Shown piece by piece: positions 1 to 8,631 of a stretch of DNA of 64,000 nt. The position numbers were made by a program, and so were the translations under genes. Source of the DNA: Streptomyces sp. WP-1. GTDB lineage: Bacteria; Actinomycetota; Actinomycetes; Streptomycetales; Streptomycetaceae. Under the pieces are notes generated by a model. The model was not told the origin of the DNA. It was given only the letters and a program-made list of their open reading frames with translations, and ran no database searches. Numbering within the stretch: the first letter of the stretch is position 1; every line of letters begins with the position of its first letter. The DNA lies in NCBI RefSeq assembly GCF_030450125.1, contig NZ_CP123923.1:1240001-1304000 (forward strand), written 5' to 3'.

Positions 1-945
1 GCGATCCAGTGGCTGCCCGCGCTCGCCAACTTCGCCGGCAGCCGGTACGTGGGCGCCGTGCAGCTGGTCTCCACGGTGCTGAAGTTCGTGCCCCTGCTGC
101 TGGTGGCGGTCGGCGGGCTGTTCTTCTTCGACCCGTCCCGGCTCGGCCCGTTCAACTCCAGCGGCCATGGCGCGATCGGCGCGGTCTCCGCCTCCGCCGC
201 GCTGCTGCTCTTCTCCTACCTCGGTGTGGAGTCCGCGGCGGTCAGCGCCGGTGAGGTCAGGAACGCCCGGCGCAATGTGGGCCGGGCCACCGTGATCGGC
301 ACGGCGGGCGCCGCGCTGGTGTACCTGCTGGGCACGCTGTCCGTGTTCGGTACGGTCCCGCACGACCGGCTGGTCCACTCCACCGCGCCCTTCTCGGACG
401 CCGTGAACGCGATGTTCGGCGGCAGCTGGGGCGGCTGGGCGGTGGCGCTCGCGGCGCTGGTGTCGATGGTCGGCTGCCTGAACGGCTGGACCCTGCTCAG
501 CGCCCAGACCCCGTACGCCGCCGCCCGCGACGGGCTCTTCCCGGCCGCCTTCACCCGGCGCCGCCGGGGCGTGCCGACGGTCGGCGTCGGCGTCACCGTG
601 GTGCTGGCGTCCCTGCTCACCGCGTACAACTACCTCTCCGGTTCCGGCAAGGTCTTCGAGGTCCTGGTCCTCGTCACCACCTTCACCGCGACCGTCCCCT
701 ACCTGCTGGCCACCGCCGCCCAGCTCTTCCACCTCGTCTCCGGCCGCGCCGACCCGGTGGACCGGGGCCGGCTGGTCCGGGACGCGGTGGTCACCTCGGT
801 CGCCGCCGCCTTCTCGATCTGGCTGATGGCGGGCGCCGGCTACGCGGCGGTGTACCAGGGCGCGCTGTTCCTCTTCGCCGGTGTCCTCGTCTACGCGGTG
901 ATGACGGGCCGGCGGGCCCGGACGGCCGAGCGGCAGACCTCGTAA
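1..945 (+). CDS. APC-superfamily amino acid permease, 5' end outside window
   Basis: Reading frame 1 is open from the first base (A-I-Q-W-L-P-A-L-A-N...) to the TAA at 943-945, giving the last 314 residues of a transporter. At least seven hydrophobic spans are visible, including LVSTVLKFVPLLLVAVGGLF and the terminal AAVYQGALFLFAGVLVYAVM. The segment FSYLGVESAAVSAGEV is the conserved APC-family helix that contacts substrate, and the overall pattern resembles the arginine/agmatine antiporter (AdiC-like) branch. It should import or exchange an amino acid or amine across the cytoplasmic membrane. The substrate cannot be told from sequence. A GTG at 49 is an internal codon, not the real start. Confidence 0.85.
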   Translation, partial: AIQWLPALANFAGSRYVGAVQLVSTVLKFVPLLLVAVGGLFFFDPSRLGPFNSSGHGAIGAVSASAALLLFSYLGVESAAVSAGEVRNARRNVGRATVIGTAGAALVYLLGTLSVFGTVPHDRLVHSTAPFSDAVNAMFGGSWGGWAVALAALVSMVGCLNGWTLLSAQTPYAAARDGLFPAAFTRRRRGVPTVGVGVTVVLASLLTAYNYLSGSGKVFEVLVLVTTFTATVPYLLATAAQLFHLVSGRADPVDRGRLVRDAVVTSVAAAFSIWLMAGAGYAAVYQGALFLFAGVLVYAVMTGRRARTAERQTS

Positions 946-973
946 CCGCGCCCCTCGGGCCGGGGGGAGGCGG

Positions 974-2350
974 TCACTTCCCCCGGTCGCGGGCCCGGCG
1001 GAACCGGTCCAGGCCCTCGGACAGCGCGATCACCGGTTCCGGGTAGTCCAGTGCGGCACGCTCCGCGCCGGGCAGCTGCCACGGCTCGTGCACGAACCGG
1101 TCGGCGACGTCCGCGAGTTCGGGCACCCAGCGGCGCACGTAGCCGCCGTCGGGGTCGTAACGCCGGGCCTGGGCCACGGGGTTGAGGACCCGGTTGGGGC
1201 GGGTGTCCGTGCCGGTACCGGCGACCCACTGCCAGTTGAGCTGGTTGTTGGCGATGTCGCCATCGACCAGCCAGTGCAGGAAGTGGTCGGCGCCGATCCG
1301 CCAGTCGACGTAGAGCGTCTTGGTCAGGAAGGACGCGGTGAGCAGCCGGGCCCGGTTGTGCATCCAGCCCTCGTGGCGCAGCTGCCGCATCGCCGCGTCG
1401 ATCACCGGATAGCCGGTACGGCCCTCCCGCCACGCCTCGATGTCGGCGCGCGCGGCCTGCCCCGTGCGCCAGCGGTCGCCCTTGGTGCGGTAGTCGGCGC
1501 GGGCGGCGGCCGGGCGGGCGGCGAGCACCTGGCGGTGGAAGTCGCGCCAGGCGAGCTGCCGTACCAGCGACTCGGCGCCCGGACCGCCGTGGCGGCGGGC
1601 CCGCTGGACCAGCTCCACCGGGGACAGGGTGCCGAAGTGGAGATGCGCGGAGAGCCGGGAGGTGGCGTCGGCGGCCAGGTCGTCGCGGGTGTCGTCGTAG
1701 GCGTCCAGGCCCGTGCGCCAGTAGGCGCTCACCCGCTTGCGGCCCTCGCTCTCGCCGCCGGCCGGCAGGGCGGGCGAGACGCCGGTGACATCCTTCCGGG
1801 CGGGCGGCTCCTCGCCCTTCACCCCGTCCGGCACGCGGATCCGGCGCGGGACGGCCAGCGGCGCGCGCAGCCCCGCCTGGGCCCAGCGCCGGTGGTACGG
1901 CGTGAAGACCGCGAAGTGGTCGGAACCGGCCGGGGTCAGCTCGCCGGGCGGTACGGCCACGGTCACCGCGTCGTGCACGAGCAGCCGCCGTCCGTCGGCC
2001 TCCAGCGCCCGCCGCAGCAGGTCCTCCCGGTGCGTGGCGAAGGCGCTGTGCGCGGCCGCCAGGTGCACCTCGCCGGCGTCCGCCTCCGCCGCCACGCCGC
2101 ACACCTGCGCCACCAGGTCGCCGGAGCGCACCACGAGCCGTCCGCCGCGCCCGCGCAGGGACGCGTCCAGGTCGGCCAGGCAGTCGGCGAGGAAGGCGGA
2201 GCGGTTCGGGGTGGCGAACCCGGCCGCCTCGACGGCGCGGTCGCGGACGAACAGCGGGACGACCTCGTCGGCGTCGGCCAGCGCGGCGCGCAGCGGCGGA
2301 TGGTCGTGCAGACGCAGGTCGGAGGTGAACAGGACGACCGAGACGGACAT
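974..2350 (-). CDS. phr: Deoxyribodipyrimidine photolyase (class I CPD photolyase)
   Basis: This 458-residue flavoprotein uses blue light to split cyclobutane pyrimidine dimers in DNA. The N-terminal Rossmann antenna domain starts VVLFTSDLRLHDHPPLRAAL. The C-terminal FAD-binding helical domain has the typical block TASFLTKTLYVDWRIGADHF followed by LVDGDIANNQLNWQWVAGTG and RPNRVLNP, which are FAD- and lesion-contact segments. The start was placed at the ATG at 2350 because homologues begin a few residues before the VVLFTSDLR strand; an in-frame upstream start would only add a Pro/Leu-rich tail. The gene reads out of the 18-bp tandem repeat array lying upstream. It converges with the permease gene, leaving 28 bp. 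Confidence 0.93.
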   Translation of the reverse strand: MSVSVVLFTSDLRLHDHPPLRAALADADEVVPLFVRDRAVEAAGFATPNRSAFLADCLADLDASLRGRGGRLVVRSGDLVAQVCGVAAEADAGEVHLAAAHSAFATHREDLLRRALEADGRRLLVHDAVTVAVPPGELTPAGSDHFAVFTPYHRRWAQAGLRAPLAVPRRIRVPDGVKGEEPPARKDVTGVSPALPAGGESEGRKRVSAYWRTGLDAYDDTRDDLAADATSRLSAHLHFGTLSPVELVQRARRHGGPGAESLVRQLAWRDFHRQVLAARPAAARADYRTKGDRWRTGQAARADIEAWREGRTGYPVIDAAMRQLRHEGWMHNRARLLTASFLTKTLYVDWRIGADHFLHWLVDGDIANNQLNWQWVAGTGTDTRPNRVLNPVAQARRYDPDGGYVRRWVPELADVADRFVHEPWQLPGAERAALDYPEPVIALSEGLDRFRRARDRGK

Positions 2351-2439
2351 GGCGGTCAGCCTAAGCGCGGGGGGTGGCGGTGGCACGATCCCACGACGGC
2401 GCGGCGGGACCGGTCGCCCGTTCGGGGCGGGGTGGTGGC

Positions 2440-2925
2440 TCGGGGCGGATCGGGGCCGGGGGCCGGGTCGGGGCCGGGGGCCGGGTCAGAACCGGGCGCC
2501 GGGTCAGAACCGGGCGGCAGTCCGGGGCCGCGCGCCGCGTCAGAACCGGGCGCCGGGTCAGAACCGGGCGGCAGTCCGGGGCCGCGCGCCGCGTCAGAAC
2601 CGGGGGCCGGGGCAGAACCGGGCGCCGGGTCAGAACCGGAGGGCAGGTCAGGGCGGGGGCCGGGTCAGAACCGGGTGGCAGTCCGGGGCCGCGCGCCGGG
2701 TCAGGGCCGGGGGCCGGGGCAGAACCGGGCGGCAGTCCGGGGCCGCGCGCCGGGTCAGAGCCGGGTGACAGGTCAGGGCCGGAGGTCGGGTCAGACCGGG
2801 CGGCAGTCCGGGACCGCGCGCCGGGTCAGGACCCGGGGCGCCCGGGTCAGAGCCGGGCGCCGGGACAGGACCATGCGCCAGGTCAGGGCCGGGTGGCGGG
2901 TCGGGGCCGGGGGCCGGGCTCAGCG
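2440..2925. repeat. Degenerate 18-bp tandem repeat array (about 27 units)
   Basis: The stretch between phr and the DUF2867 gene is built of 18-bp units. The commonest form is GCCGGGTCAGAACCGGGC, alternating with GGCAGTCCGGGGCCGCGC and point variants. Because the period is a multiple of three, long open frames run through it on both strands and encode six-residue periodic Pro/Gly/Arg peptides; these lack a plausible start, signal or domain, and I do not call them genes. The array covers the last few codons of the DUF2867 gene and ends about 90 bp before the phr start. Confidence 0.85.
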
Positions 2926-4488
2926 GGAGGTGGTGTGGCCGGTCGGGGTCGGGTCGTGGTCGTGGCGTCGGTCGTCGTCCTGGGTGCGGGCGGCGGCGCG
3001 CACGATGTTGCGGGCCATGCCGCCGAAGACGACCGCGTGGAAGGGCGAGACGCTCCACCAGTACAGGTGGCCGAGCAGCCCGCGGGGATGGAACAGCGCC
3101 CGCTGCCGGTACCGTACGCCCGCGTCGCCGTCGTCCACCCGCATCTCCAGCCAGGCCAGGCCCGGCAGCCGCATCTCGGCGCGCAGCCGCAGCAGCCGGC
3201 CGTGTTCGATCTCCTCCACCCGCCAGAAGTCCAGCGAGTCGCCCACCCGCAGCCGCCGCGCGTCCCGGCGGCCCCGGCGCAGGCCCACCCCGCCGACGAG
3301 CCGGTCGAGCCAGCCGCGTACCGCCCAGGCCAGCGGGAAGGAGTACCAGCCGTTCTCCCCGCCGATGCCCTCCACCACCCGCCACAGCGCCTCGCGCGGC
3401 ACGTCCGCCTCGCGTTCGCGCACATCCGTGTACAGGCTGCCGCCCGCCCAGTCCGGGTCGGTGGGCAGCGGATCGCTCGGGGCGCCCGGTACGGCGGCGG
3501 AGGACCAGCGGGTGACGACCTGCGCCTCGCGGACCCGCTGGAGGGCCAGGGCGAGCGCCCGGTCCAGGCCGAGGGGCCGGCCGGGCGTGCTCGGCACGTA
3601 CCGTTCGATGTCGTTCTCGTGGCAGACGACCTCGTGCCGCAGCGACTCGGTCAGCGGGCGCGCGATGGCGGCCGGGACCGGGGTCACCAGCCCGACCCAG
3701 TGACTGGACAGGCCGGGCGTGAGCACCGGCACCCGCAGGATCACCCGCTTGGGCAGCCCGGCGGCGGCGGCGTAGCGCCGCATCATGTCCAGGTAGGTGA
3801 GCACCTCGGGGCCGCCGACGTCGAAGGGCCGGTTGACGTCCCGTGGCAGCCGCGCGCAGCCCACCAGGATGCGCAGTACGTCCCGGACGGCGATGGGCTG
3901 GATCCGGGTGCGCACCCAGCGCGGGGTGACCATCACGGGCAGCCGTTCGGTGAGGTAGCGCAGCATCTCGAAGCTGGCGGATCCGGAGCCGATGATGACG
4001 GCGGCGCGCAGCACGGCGGTCGGCACGCCCGAGTCGAGCAGGATGCGGCCGACCTCGGCCCGGGAGCGCAGATGCGGCGACAGCTCGCGCTCGGGCACCC
4101 CGGCCGGGGTCAGCCCGCCGAGGTACACCAGGCGGCCCACCCCGGCCCGGTGGGCCTGCTCGCCGAAGACGCGGGCCGCCCGCCGGTCGGTGCGCTCGAA
4201 GTCGCGGCCGGTCCCGAGGGCGTGCACCAGGTAGTAGGCCACGTCCATGCCGGCCATCGCCCGCGCCACCGAGCCGGCGTCCGTGACATCGCCTCGGACG
4301 ATCTCCACCCGGTCGGCCCAGGGGTGGTCGCGCAGCTTGTGCGGGGTGCGGGCCAGGCAGCGCACCCGGTACCCGGCGTCCAGCAGTTCCGGTACGAGCC
4401 GGCCGCCGATGTATCCGCTGGCGCCGGTCACCAGGCAGGCCGGCGAACCGTCCTCGCGCGCGTCCCGGTCCCCTGTCTCGTCCGCCAC
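2920..4488 (-). CDS. NAD(P)-binding (SDR-like) protein with C-terminal DUF2867 domain
   Basis: This 522-residue protein has two parts. Residues about 12-330 form an atypical SDR/NmrA-like Rossmann domain with GASGYIGGRLVPELL as the dinucleotide loop and VAYYLVHALG downstream. Residues about 350-510 match DUF2867 (SLYTDVREREADVPREALWR, then GENGWYSFPLAWAVRGWLD and LGHLYWWSVSPFHAVVFGGM). This fusion is widespread in actinobacteria, and its substrate is unknown. The start is the GTG at 4488: the frame stays open much further upstream, but that part only translates the 33-bp repeats. Tandem repeats flank both ends of the gene. Confidence 0.85.
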   Translation of the reverse strand: MADETGDRDAREDGSPACLVTGASGYIGGRLVPELLDAGYRVRCLARTPHKLRDHPWADRVEIVRGDVTDAGSVARAMAGMDVAYYLVHALGTGRDFERTDRRAARVFGEQAHRAGVGRLVYLGGLTPAGVPERELSPHLRSRAEVGRILLDSGVPTAVLRAAVIIGSGSASFEMLRYLTERLPVMVTPRWVRTRIQPIAVRDVLRILVGCARLPRDVNRPFDVGGPEVLTYLDMMRRYAAAAGLPKRVILRVPVLTPGLSSHWVGLVTPVPAAIARPLTESLRHEVVCHENDIERYVPSTPGRPLGLDRALALALQRVREAQVVTRWSSAAVPGAPSDPLPTDPDWAGGSLYTDVREREADVPREALWRVVEGIGGENGWYSFPLAWAVRGWLDRLVGGVGLRRGRRDARRLRVGDSLDFWRVEEIEHGRLLRLRAEMRLPGLAWLEMRVDDGDAGVRYRQRALFHPRGLLGHLYWWSVSPFHAVVFGGMARNIVRAAARTQDDDRRHDHDPTPTGHTTSR

Positions 4489-4593
4489 GGATCCGCCCCG
4501 TCCACGCTCGTCTCCCGGTGCGTCGGATCGCGCTCCCGGCTGACTCCAGCGTGGCGCGCGCGTGGGGCGACGCGCCTGGGGTGTGGGCCGACC

Positions 4594-4757
4594 GGGTGAT
4601 GTACGAAGGTCCCCGAACCCTGCGGGCGATGTACGAAGGACTCGGACGGGGCCCCTCGGGTGACGTACGCGGGTCTCGGGCGGGCCCCTCGGTGACGTAC
4701 GCAGGTCTCGGGCGGGCCCCTCGGGTGACGTACGCAGGGCTCGGACGGGCCCCTCGG
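4594..4757. repeat. 31-34 bp tandem repeats (five units)
   Basis: Five units lie between the SNF2 stop codon and the DUF2867 start. Each contains GATGTACGAAGG or GACGTACGCAGG, followed by TCTCGGGCGGGCCCCTCGG. The last unit abuts the SNF2 stop codon. The unit differs from the 18-bp array on the other side of the DUF2867 gene. The GACGTACGCAGG core is nearly invariant among the units next to SNF2, and the units furthest from it are the most diverged. Confidence 0.8.
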
Positions 4758-6953
4758 TCACTCGCTGGGTTGCAGCGGGCTCTCGTCCGTCACGCCCAGC
4801 CGTGCCTGCTCCTCCTCGACGATCCGGCGGGCCAGCTCGGTGTCCGACACGTCGACCGCGTCCGGGGTCGCCTCGGCCACGGCGCTGCGGCGCGCGTAGG
4901 CGTCGAACAGGCGGGTCTTGGCCGCGAGCAGCTTCACCAGGCGTTCGTCCACGCCGCCGGTGGCGAGCAGCCGGTACACCCGTACCGGTCTGACCTGCCC
5001 CATGCGATGGGCGCGGCCCACCGCCTGCTGCTCGATGGTCGGCTTGATCTGGGGTTCGCAGATGATGACGACGGACGCGGCCTGCAGGTTGAGGCCGACC
5101 CCGGCCGCCTGGATCTGCGCGAGGAGCACCGCGGGGCCGGCCGCGGCGGCGAAGTCGTCCACGAGCCGCTGGCGTCGGGCGGCCGGGACGCTTCCGGTGA
5201 GCGGCCCGAACAGGGCGGCGTCCGGGGCGAGTTCGTCGCGCACCACGCCCAGGACGTCCTTGAAGTTGGAGAAGACGATGGTCTTCTGTCCGTTCTCGCC
5301 GGCCTCCCGGACGATCTCGCGGAGCCGGTCCAGCTTGGCCGACCCCTTCGGGCGCATGTAGGCGGCCCGGCGCATCGCCATGAAGTTGCCGTCGCGCACG
5401 GCTTCCCGGTACTCCTCCTCGTCCGTGGCGCTGAGTTCCTCCCACTCGTCGGTCTGCTGGAGGCTGGGCAGTTCGGTCAGTACGTCCACCTGGTTGCGGC
5501 GCAGATAGACCGGGGCGACGGCCTTGCGGAAGGCCACGGAGCCGGCCGGCGCGTCCCCTTCTCCCAGGGAGTCCGCTATCTCACGGTGCAGCATCCCGAC
5601 CAGGTTGCGGAACTCGACGACCCTGTTCTCCATGGGAGTTCCGGTCATGAACAGGGCCCGCTCGCAGTGCTCCGACCAGCCGGCCACGGCCTGGGACCGC
5701 TTGGCCTTCGGGTTCTTCACGCAGTGCGCCTCGTCCACGACGAGGAGTCCGACCTCGCCGCCGCCCGGCACCGGGAATCCGCGCAGCGCGTCGAACGTGG
5801 TCACCGCGACCCCGCCGCGCCCCTCCCAGTCGGCGAACGCCTCGTGCCGGTCGGGTCCGTGCAGCACCGTCACGCGCAGGGTGCTGCGGGCCTCGATCTC
5901 CCGGGTCCAGTTGACGAGGACGCTCGCCGGGCAGACGACCATGAAGTGGCTCTGCCCCTCGGCCGCGAGGTGTGCCAGTACGGCGATGGCCTGGATGGTC
6001 TTCCCGAGGCCCATCTCGTCGCCGAGGATCACCTTGCGCTGCGCGAGGACGAAGCGCGCGCCGAACGCCTGGTAGCCGCGCAGGGAGACACGCCGGTGTT
6101 CCTCGGTGAGCCGCTGGGTGCGGACCCGCTCGGCGACCTCCTCCGGCAGGAAACCCTCGGCGGCGGCCGCGTCCGGCTGACGCCCGGAGATCTCCGCGAG
6201 CAGACCGTAGTACTCGGCGGAGCGGAATTCGAAGTCCACCCGGGCCGCGATGTCGGAGGAGGTGCCGCGCAGCAGGTCCACCGAGGTCTGGGCCAGCGAT
6301 TCGGGCAGCCCCGCGGTCTCCGCCTCGGCGACGAGTGAGCGGATCTCGGCGAGGGCGGCCAGGGCGCGGGCGCGCTTCTCCCGCCCGGCCAGCAGCATCC
6401 TGAACCGTCCGGCGGCGGGTTTCGCGTCGGTCAGCAGCGGGCCGAGGCGTGCCGAGAGGGTGGCGGCCCGGTCCACCGTGTGCCGGGCCGCGGGGCCCGC
6501 TTCCACGAGTACGTGCAGGGCCTCGACCAGTGCGGTGGTCGCCGGTTCCGGGCGGTCGACGTCGATATGGACGGCCACCGTCTCGTGCACGGCCTCGGAC
6601 AGCCGTCGGGCGGCGGCGAGCATCTGGTCGACGGTGCGCTGTCCGACGCCGGGGATCTGCCGCAGCCGGTACGGCCCCGCTTCGAGGACCTCGCCGACCG
6701 TGCGCAGACCGCTCCTGTCGACGTTGCCCAGCCGCAGCCGTCCCTCGGTGACGTCCTGGAGCCGGGCGACCGGGATCGCGTCGAGTTCCTTCTTGACCAG
6801 CGCGTCCTGGATCGGCTTCAGCGCCGCGCGCACCGCCTCGACCGCCCTGGCGTGGTCACCGGCCACCGCCCGCGCCGCCTCGTACAGCCGCACCCCGCCC
6901 GCGAGTGCCTCCCGCCCGTCGTACCCCACCCTCGCCGCCCCCACTCCTGACAA
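4758..6953 (-). CDS. SNF2-family DEAD/DEAH helicase
   Basis: This is a 731-residue SF2 ATPase of the SNF2/HepA-RapA type, expected to translocate on double-stranded DNA. The N-terminal 280 residues are helical and include a helix-hairpin-helix-like segment, QIPGVGQRTVDQMLAAARR. The motor follows with Walker A in GDEMGLGKTIQAIAVL, the DEAH box in LLVVDEAHCVKN, motif III MTGTPMENRV, and motif VI in QQAVGRAHRMGQ. No SWIM domain or nuclease is attached. The first available start is a TTG at 6953, with a GGAGG about 15 bp upstream; a GTG at 6944 is the alternative. No partner gene is adjacent, so its role in repair or transcription recycling is unresolved. Confidence 0.88.
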   Translation of the reverse strand: MSGVGAARVGYDGREALAGGVRLYEAARAVAGDHARAVEAVRAALKPIQDALVKKELDAIPVARLQDVTEGRLRLGNVDRSGLRTVGEVLEAGPYRLRQIPGVGQRTVDQMLAAARRLSEAVHETVAVHIDVDRPEPATTALVEALHVLVEAGPAARHTVDRAATLSARLGPLLTDAKPAAGRFRMLLAGREKRARALAALAEIRSLVAEAETAGLPESLAQTSVDLLRGTSSDIAARVDFEFRSAEYYGLLAEISGRQPDAAAAEGFLPEEVAERVRTQRLTEEHRRVSLRGYQAFGARFVLAQRKVILGDEMGLGKTIQAIAVLAHLAAEGQSHFMVVCPASVLVNWTREIEARSTLRVTVLHGPDRHEAFADWEGRGGVAVTTFDALRGFPVPGGGEVGLLVVDEAHCVKNPKAKRSQAVAGWSEHCERALFMTGTPMENRVVEFRNLVGMLHREIADSLGEGDAPAGSVAFRKAVAPVYLRRNQVDVLTELPSLQQTDEWEELSATDEEEYREAVRDGNFMAMRRAAYMRPKGSAKLDRLREIVREAGENGQKTIVFSNFKDVLGVVRDELAPDAALFGPLTGSVPAARRQRLVDDFAAAAGPAVLLAQIQAAGVGLNLQAASVVIICEPQIKPTIEQQAVGRAHRMGQVRPVRVYRLLATGGVDERLVKLLAAKTRLFDAYARRSAVAEATPDAVDVSDTELARRIVEEEQARLGVTDESPLQPSE

Positions 6954-7094
6954 CCGACCTCACACGCCTCCAGGAACATAAGGGATGCCCTTGTGGTGGG
7001 GGGTGGAGAGGGGTGTGCGGAAGTCGGGAAGCGGTGTGGTGGGTCGTCGACCCGACCCGGAATCCTGCGGCATACGCCCCCGGTCAACGCCGGA

Positions 7095-7376
7095 TCAGTC
7101 CGAGGTCCATCGCCGCCGCCACCGCCGCCGTACGGCGCCCACCGCGGCGAGCCACAGCGCGGCGGCCCGCCGGGAGCGGCGGACGCGGGGCAGCAGCGGC
7201 CCGGCCGCGTACACCCCGGCGCAGGCCACGGCGACGCCGACGACCGGCCAGGCGGCGCTCCGGTCCTCGGCGACGGCCCGCCAGGCGGCCGGCGTGAGCA
7301 GGCCGAGGACCAGCAGGTGCAGGCACCAGGACAGGGCCCGGGTGGTCGGGGTCGGGGCGGGGGAAGCGGTGTTCAC
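7095..7376 (-). pseudogene. Truncated sensor histidine kinase N-terminus
   Basis: A 93-codon frame opens with VNTASPAPTPTTRALSWCLH and carries two hydrophobic segments (LLVLGLLTPAAW and WPVVGVAVACAGVYAAGPLL). This looks like the N-terminal membrane part of actinobacterial sensor kinases. After RRSRRAAALWLAAVGAV the sequence runs into RRRWRRRWTSD and stops, with no dimerisation or ATPase domain. It sits divergently from an FtsX-type ABC pair, a place where a two-component system is often found. I read it as the stump of a deleted regulator, but a small membrane protein cannot be excluded. Confidence 0.5.
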
Positions 7377-7545
7377 AGTGCCTCCCAGGCTACGGAAGCC
7401 ACCGGACCGCCGGCCTCTGTCGAAAGGTGCAACCCGGCCGCCGCCTTCCGGCCCGTGAAGTGCCGTCCTGCGCCGGACGCGCGCAGGGAGGCGCGGCGGC
7501 GACGGTGAGGGCCCCGCTTTCACCGCCGGAAGGACAGCCGAGGCC

Positions 7546-8631
7546 GTGTTCGTCGCCTGGAGAGATCTGAGGTTCGCCAAGGGGCGCTTCGCCCTGATGG
7601 GAACCGTCGTCGTACTGATCACCCTGCTGGTCGGGCTGCTGTCCGGGCTGACGGCCGGACTGGGCCGGCAGAACGTCTCGGCGATCACGGGACTGCCCGC
7701 CACCGAGATCGCCTTCCAGGCCCCCGCCCGCGGCCAGGGTCTGTCGTACGCCGATTCCACCGTCACCGAGGCCCAGCGGCGGCAGTGGGCCGGGGCCCCC
7801 GGTGTCGAGCGCGCCGAACCGCTCGGGATCAGCGCCACCAAGGCCACCGCCGGGGACCGGAGCACCGGGGTCGCCGCCTTCGGTGTCCGGCCCGGCTCCC
7901 GCCTCGCCCCGGACGGCGTGGGGCTCGACGACCGTACGGTGGTGCTCTCCACCGGGGCCGCCGACGGACTCGGCGTGACGGCCGGCGACTCCCTCACCCT
8001 CGCCGGACGGCGGCTGACGGTCGCCGCGGTCCGGGGCGACTCCTTCTTCAGCCACACCCCGGTCGTCTGGACCAGCCTCGACGTCTGGCGCGGGACCGCG
8101 CCGCCCGCCGGCGACGGGGGCCGCCCGGCCGCCACCGTCCTCGCCCTGACCACCTCCGGCGCCGACCTCGCGGCCGTCGACCGGCGGGCCGGGACCAGGA
8201 CCGTCTCCCTCGCCGACTCGCTGTCCGCGATCGGCTCCTACACCTCCGAGAACGGCTCCCTCCAGCTGATGCGCGGCTTCCTGTTCGCCATCTCCGCGCT
8301 GGTCGTCGGCGCCTTCTTCACCGTGTGGACCATCCAGCGCGGCGCCGATGTCGCCGTGCTGAAGGCCCTGGGCGCCGCCACCGGCCACCTGCTCAGGGAC
8401 GCGCTCGGCCAGGCCGTCGTCCTGCTCGTCGGCGGCACCCTGCTCGGCACCGGCACCGCCGCCGCCCTGGGCGCCCTCGTCGTGGGCGGTGCCGTGCCCT
8501 TCGTCCTCTCCCCCGGCACCGTCCTGGTCCCGGCCGCGGTGACGGTCGTACTCGGCGTTCTCGGGGCCGCGCTGTCCGTCCGCCGCATCACCTCCGTCGA
8601 CCCGCTGACCGCTCTGGGGAGCGCCCGATGA
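7546..8631 (+). CDS. ABC transporter permease, FtsX/DevC (MacB-like) type
   Basis: This 361-residue membrane protein has a signal-anchor helix at its start (FALMGTVVVLITLLVGLLSG), a large extracytoplasmic domain of about 200 residues, and then three helices near the C-terminus, including FLFAISALVVGAFFTVWTIQ. That topology and the DVAVLKALGAATGHLLRDAL coupling segment are typical of FtsX-domain exporters. It forms the membrane half of the pump whose ATPase is the next gene; the stop and next start overlap as ATGA. The start is GTG at 7546. Family members export peptides or lipids or act mechanically on the envelope; no substrate is indicated here. Confidence 0.88.
   Translation: MFVAWRDLRFAKGRFALMGTVVVLITLLVGLLSGLTAGLGRQNVSAITGLPATEIAFQAPARGQGLSYADSTVTEAQRRQWAGAPGVERAEPLGISATKATAGDRSTGVAAFGVRPGSRLAPDGVGLDDRTVVLSTGAADGLGVTAGDSLTLAGRRLTVAAVRGDSFFSHTPVVWTSLDVWRGTAPPAGDGGRPAATVLALTTSGADLAAVDRRAGTRTVSLADSLSAIGSYTSENGSLQLMRGFLFAISALVVGAFFTVWTIQRGADVAVLKALGAATGHLLRDALGQAVVLLVGGTLLGTGTAAALGALVVGGAVPFVLSPGTVLVPAAVTVVLGVLGAALSVRRITSVDPLTALGSAR

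Noticed and set aside
2440..2925. Possible CRISPR array
   Set aside because: The 18-bp units are contiguous, degenerate and without unique spacers, and no cas gene is nearby.
1088..4599. Long plus-strand frames through phr, the 18-bp array and the DUF2867 gene
   Set aside because: They translate antisense of real genes and the tandem repeats into Pro/Gly/Arg periodic peptides without starts, signals or domains.
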